Assembly (NCBI GenBank): GCA_013042765.1 | Contig: JABDPP010000179.1 | Location: 1-5,652 of the forward strand | Reading direction: 5' to 3' | Source of the DNA: Litoreibacter sp. | GTDB taxonomy: Bacteria > Pseudomonadota > Alphaproteobacteria > Rhodobacterales > Rhodobacteraceae | DNA length: 5,652 nucleotides | Part shown: positions 5,198 to 5,652 of the stretch, piece by piece | Layout of the letters: each line of letters opens with the position of its first letter | Numbering within the stretch: position 1 is the stretch's first letter | Translations under genes and position numbers: made by a program | Notes under the pieces: model-generated | What the model saw: the letters and a program-made list of their open reading frames with translations, nothing else | Databases searched by the model: none | What the model was told of the DNA's origin: nothing

Positions 5198-5217
5198 GGC
5201 GGTGGTCACCTGCCGCC
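5198..5217 (-). promoter_or_regulatory. Dyad upstream of the small membrane peptide
   Basis: GGCGGTG and CACCTGCC form an imperfect palindrome (outer GGCGG/CCGCC, inner GGTG-GT-CACC) about 20 nt upstream of the start codon. It could be an operator or an mRNA hairpin near the ribosome binding site. A second small dyad ATTCA-CA-TGAAT lies at 5218-5229. Confidence 0.25.
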
Positions 5218-5229
5218 ATTCACATGAAT

Positions 5230-5463
5230 TAACCACATTCGATCGATAGCTCACTCAGATGGCCCGTTTATACGCTGCAATCGCATTGTTTTTGGCCAGC
5301 ACATCGATAACGCGATCATATCCACATTATTAGGTTTCTTTATCGCACTTAAGTATGGTGAATTTGGGGCGCAGGCATGAATTATCATGGCCACTAAAGA
5401 CCCATCTCCATCGGCAAACGCCGCACCGATTGCTATTGCCTCTCTCTCGTTTCGGAGCAGAGC
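5230..5463. other. Gene-free, AT-richer stretch between the small peptide and IS30 relic
   Basis: No family-like reading frame is seen on either strand. A 28-codon + strand frame from ATG 5388 has no ribosome binding site. On the - strand the frame of the IS30 relic continues open past its stop codon for about 65 codons, but the residues do not resemble transposase. Confidence 0.4.
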
Positions 5464-5652
5464 TCAAATGTAGCTTGAGTGAGAAGTCGGGTTAGCGTTC
5501 GTTCGGTCTGACATGTCGGTGAGCCCAACGGCGCTGAGTTTGGCTTGACTATAGGCCGACATATCGATGCCGCGTGGGAAGTACTGCCTGAGAAGCCGGT
5601 TGGTGTTCTCATTGCTCCCGCGTTGCCATGGGCTTTGCGGATCACAGAAGAA
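5464..5652 (-). pseudogene. IS30-family transposase C-terminal remnant (continues past window edge)
   Basis: From the window edge the - strand reads FFCDPQSPWQRGSNENTNRL then LRQYFPRGIDMSAYSQAKLSAV. This is the highly conserved block of IS30-family transposases (FCDP..PWQRG.NEN.N.LLRQYFPKG.D) and contains the catalytic glutamate in the NEN motif. Intact proteins continue with a 'LNERPRKTL.Y.TP.E.F' tail. Here the sequence departs after residue 42 or so and stops at TGA 5464-5466, so the C-terminus is replaced or frameshifted. The upstream part lies outside the window. The family call is strong; activity is unlikely. Confidence 0.88.

Noticed and set aside
1..5652. CRISPR array, tRNA, rRNA, riboswitch or toxin-antitoxin pair
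   Set aside because: No regularly spaced repeats, no tRNA-like cloverleaf, no rRNA segment and no recognisable toxin or antitoxin family were seen on either strand.

Overview
The window looks like chromosomal DNA of an alphaproteobacterium, most likely of the Rhodobacteraceae (Roseobacter/Paracoccus type). This rests on the GC-rich codon use, the TrxC and J-domain protein pair, a small phasin, a CIA30-family exported protein and a class I c-type cytochrome. No single gene here fixes the genus, so the placement is inference.

Layout. Positions 1-597 (+) hold the C-terminal two thirds of a LysR-type regulator cut by the window edge. Positions 598-1036 are a scar containing the decayed end of an IS3-family transposase (- strand). 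Then, all on the - strand, come a small four-helix SMR-like membrane protein (1037-1360), a truncated J-domain co-chaperone with a foreign C-terminal tail (1470-2117), thioredoxin 2 (trxC, 2132-2569), a phasin (2781-3134) and an exported CIA30-domain protein (3393-3950). A 352-bp divergent intergenic region follows, then an exported monohaem cytochrome c on the + strand (4303-4707). The last 945 bp carry no full-size gene. They hold a promoter/hairpin/Shine-Dalgarno module resembling the left end of an IS element, a 30-residue predicted membrane peptide with a good ribosome binding site, and the C-terminal relic of an IS30-family transposase running off the window end.

How the genes relate. 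trxC and the J-domain gene are 14 bp apart on the same strand and look like one redox/proteostasis transcription unit, but the J-domain protein has lost its substrate-binding C-terminal domains. The phasin appears to have its own promoter region, with an FNR/Crp-family-like palindrome placed where a class II activator would sit. The CIA30 protein and cytochrome c are divergently transcribed and both are probably exported to the periplasm; no functional link can be shown.

The window is ordinary conserved genes separated by mobile-element scars. I see no convincing new defence or biosynthetic system. The items most worth following up are the 30-aa membrane peptide, the truncated J-domain chimera, the IS-end-like translational module and the possible oxygen-linked control of the phasin.
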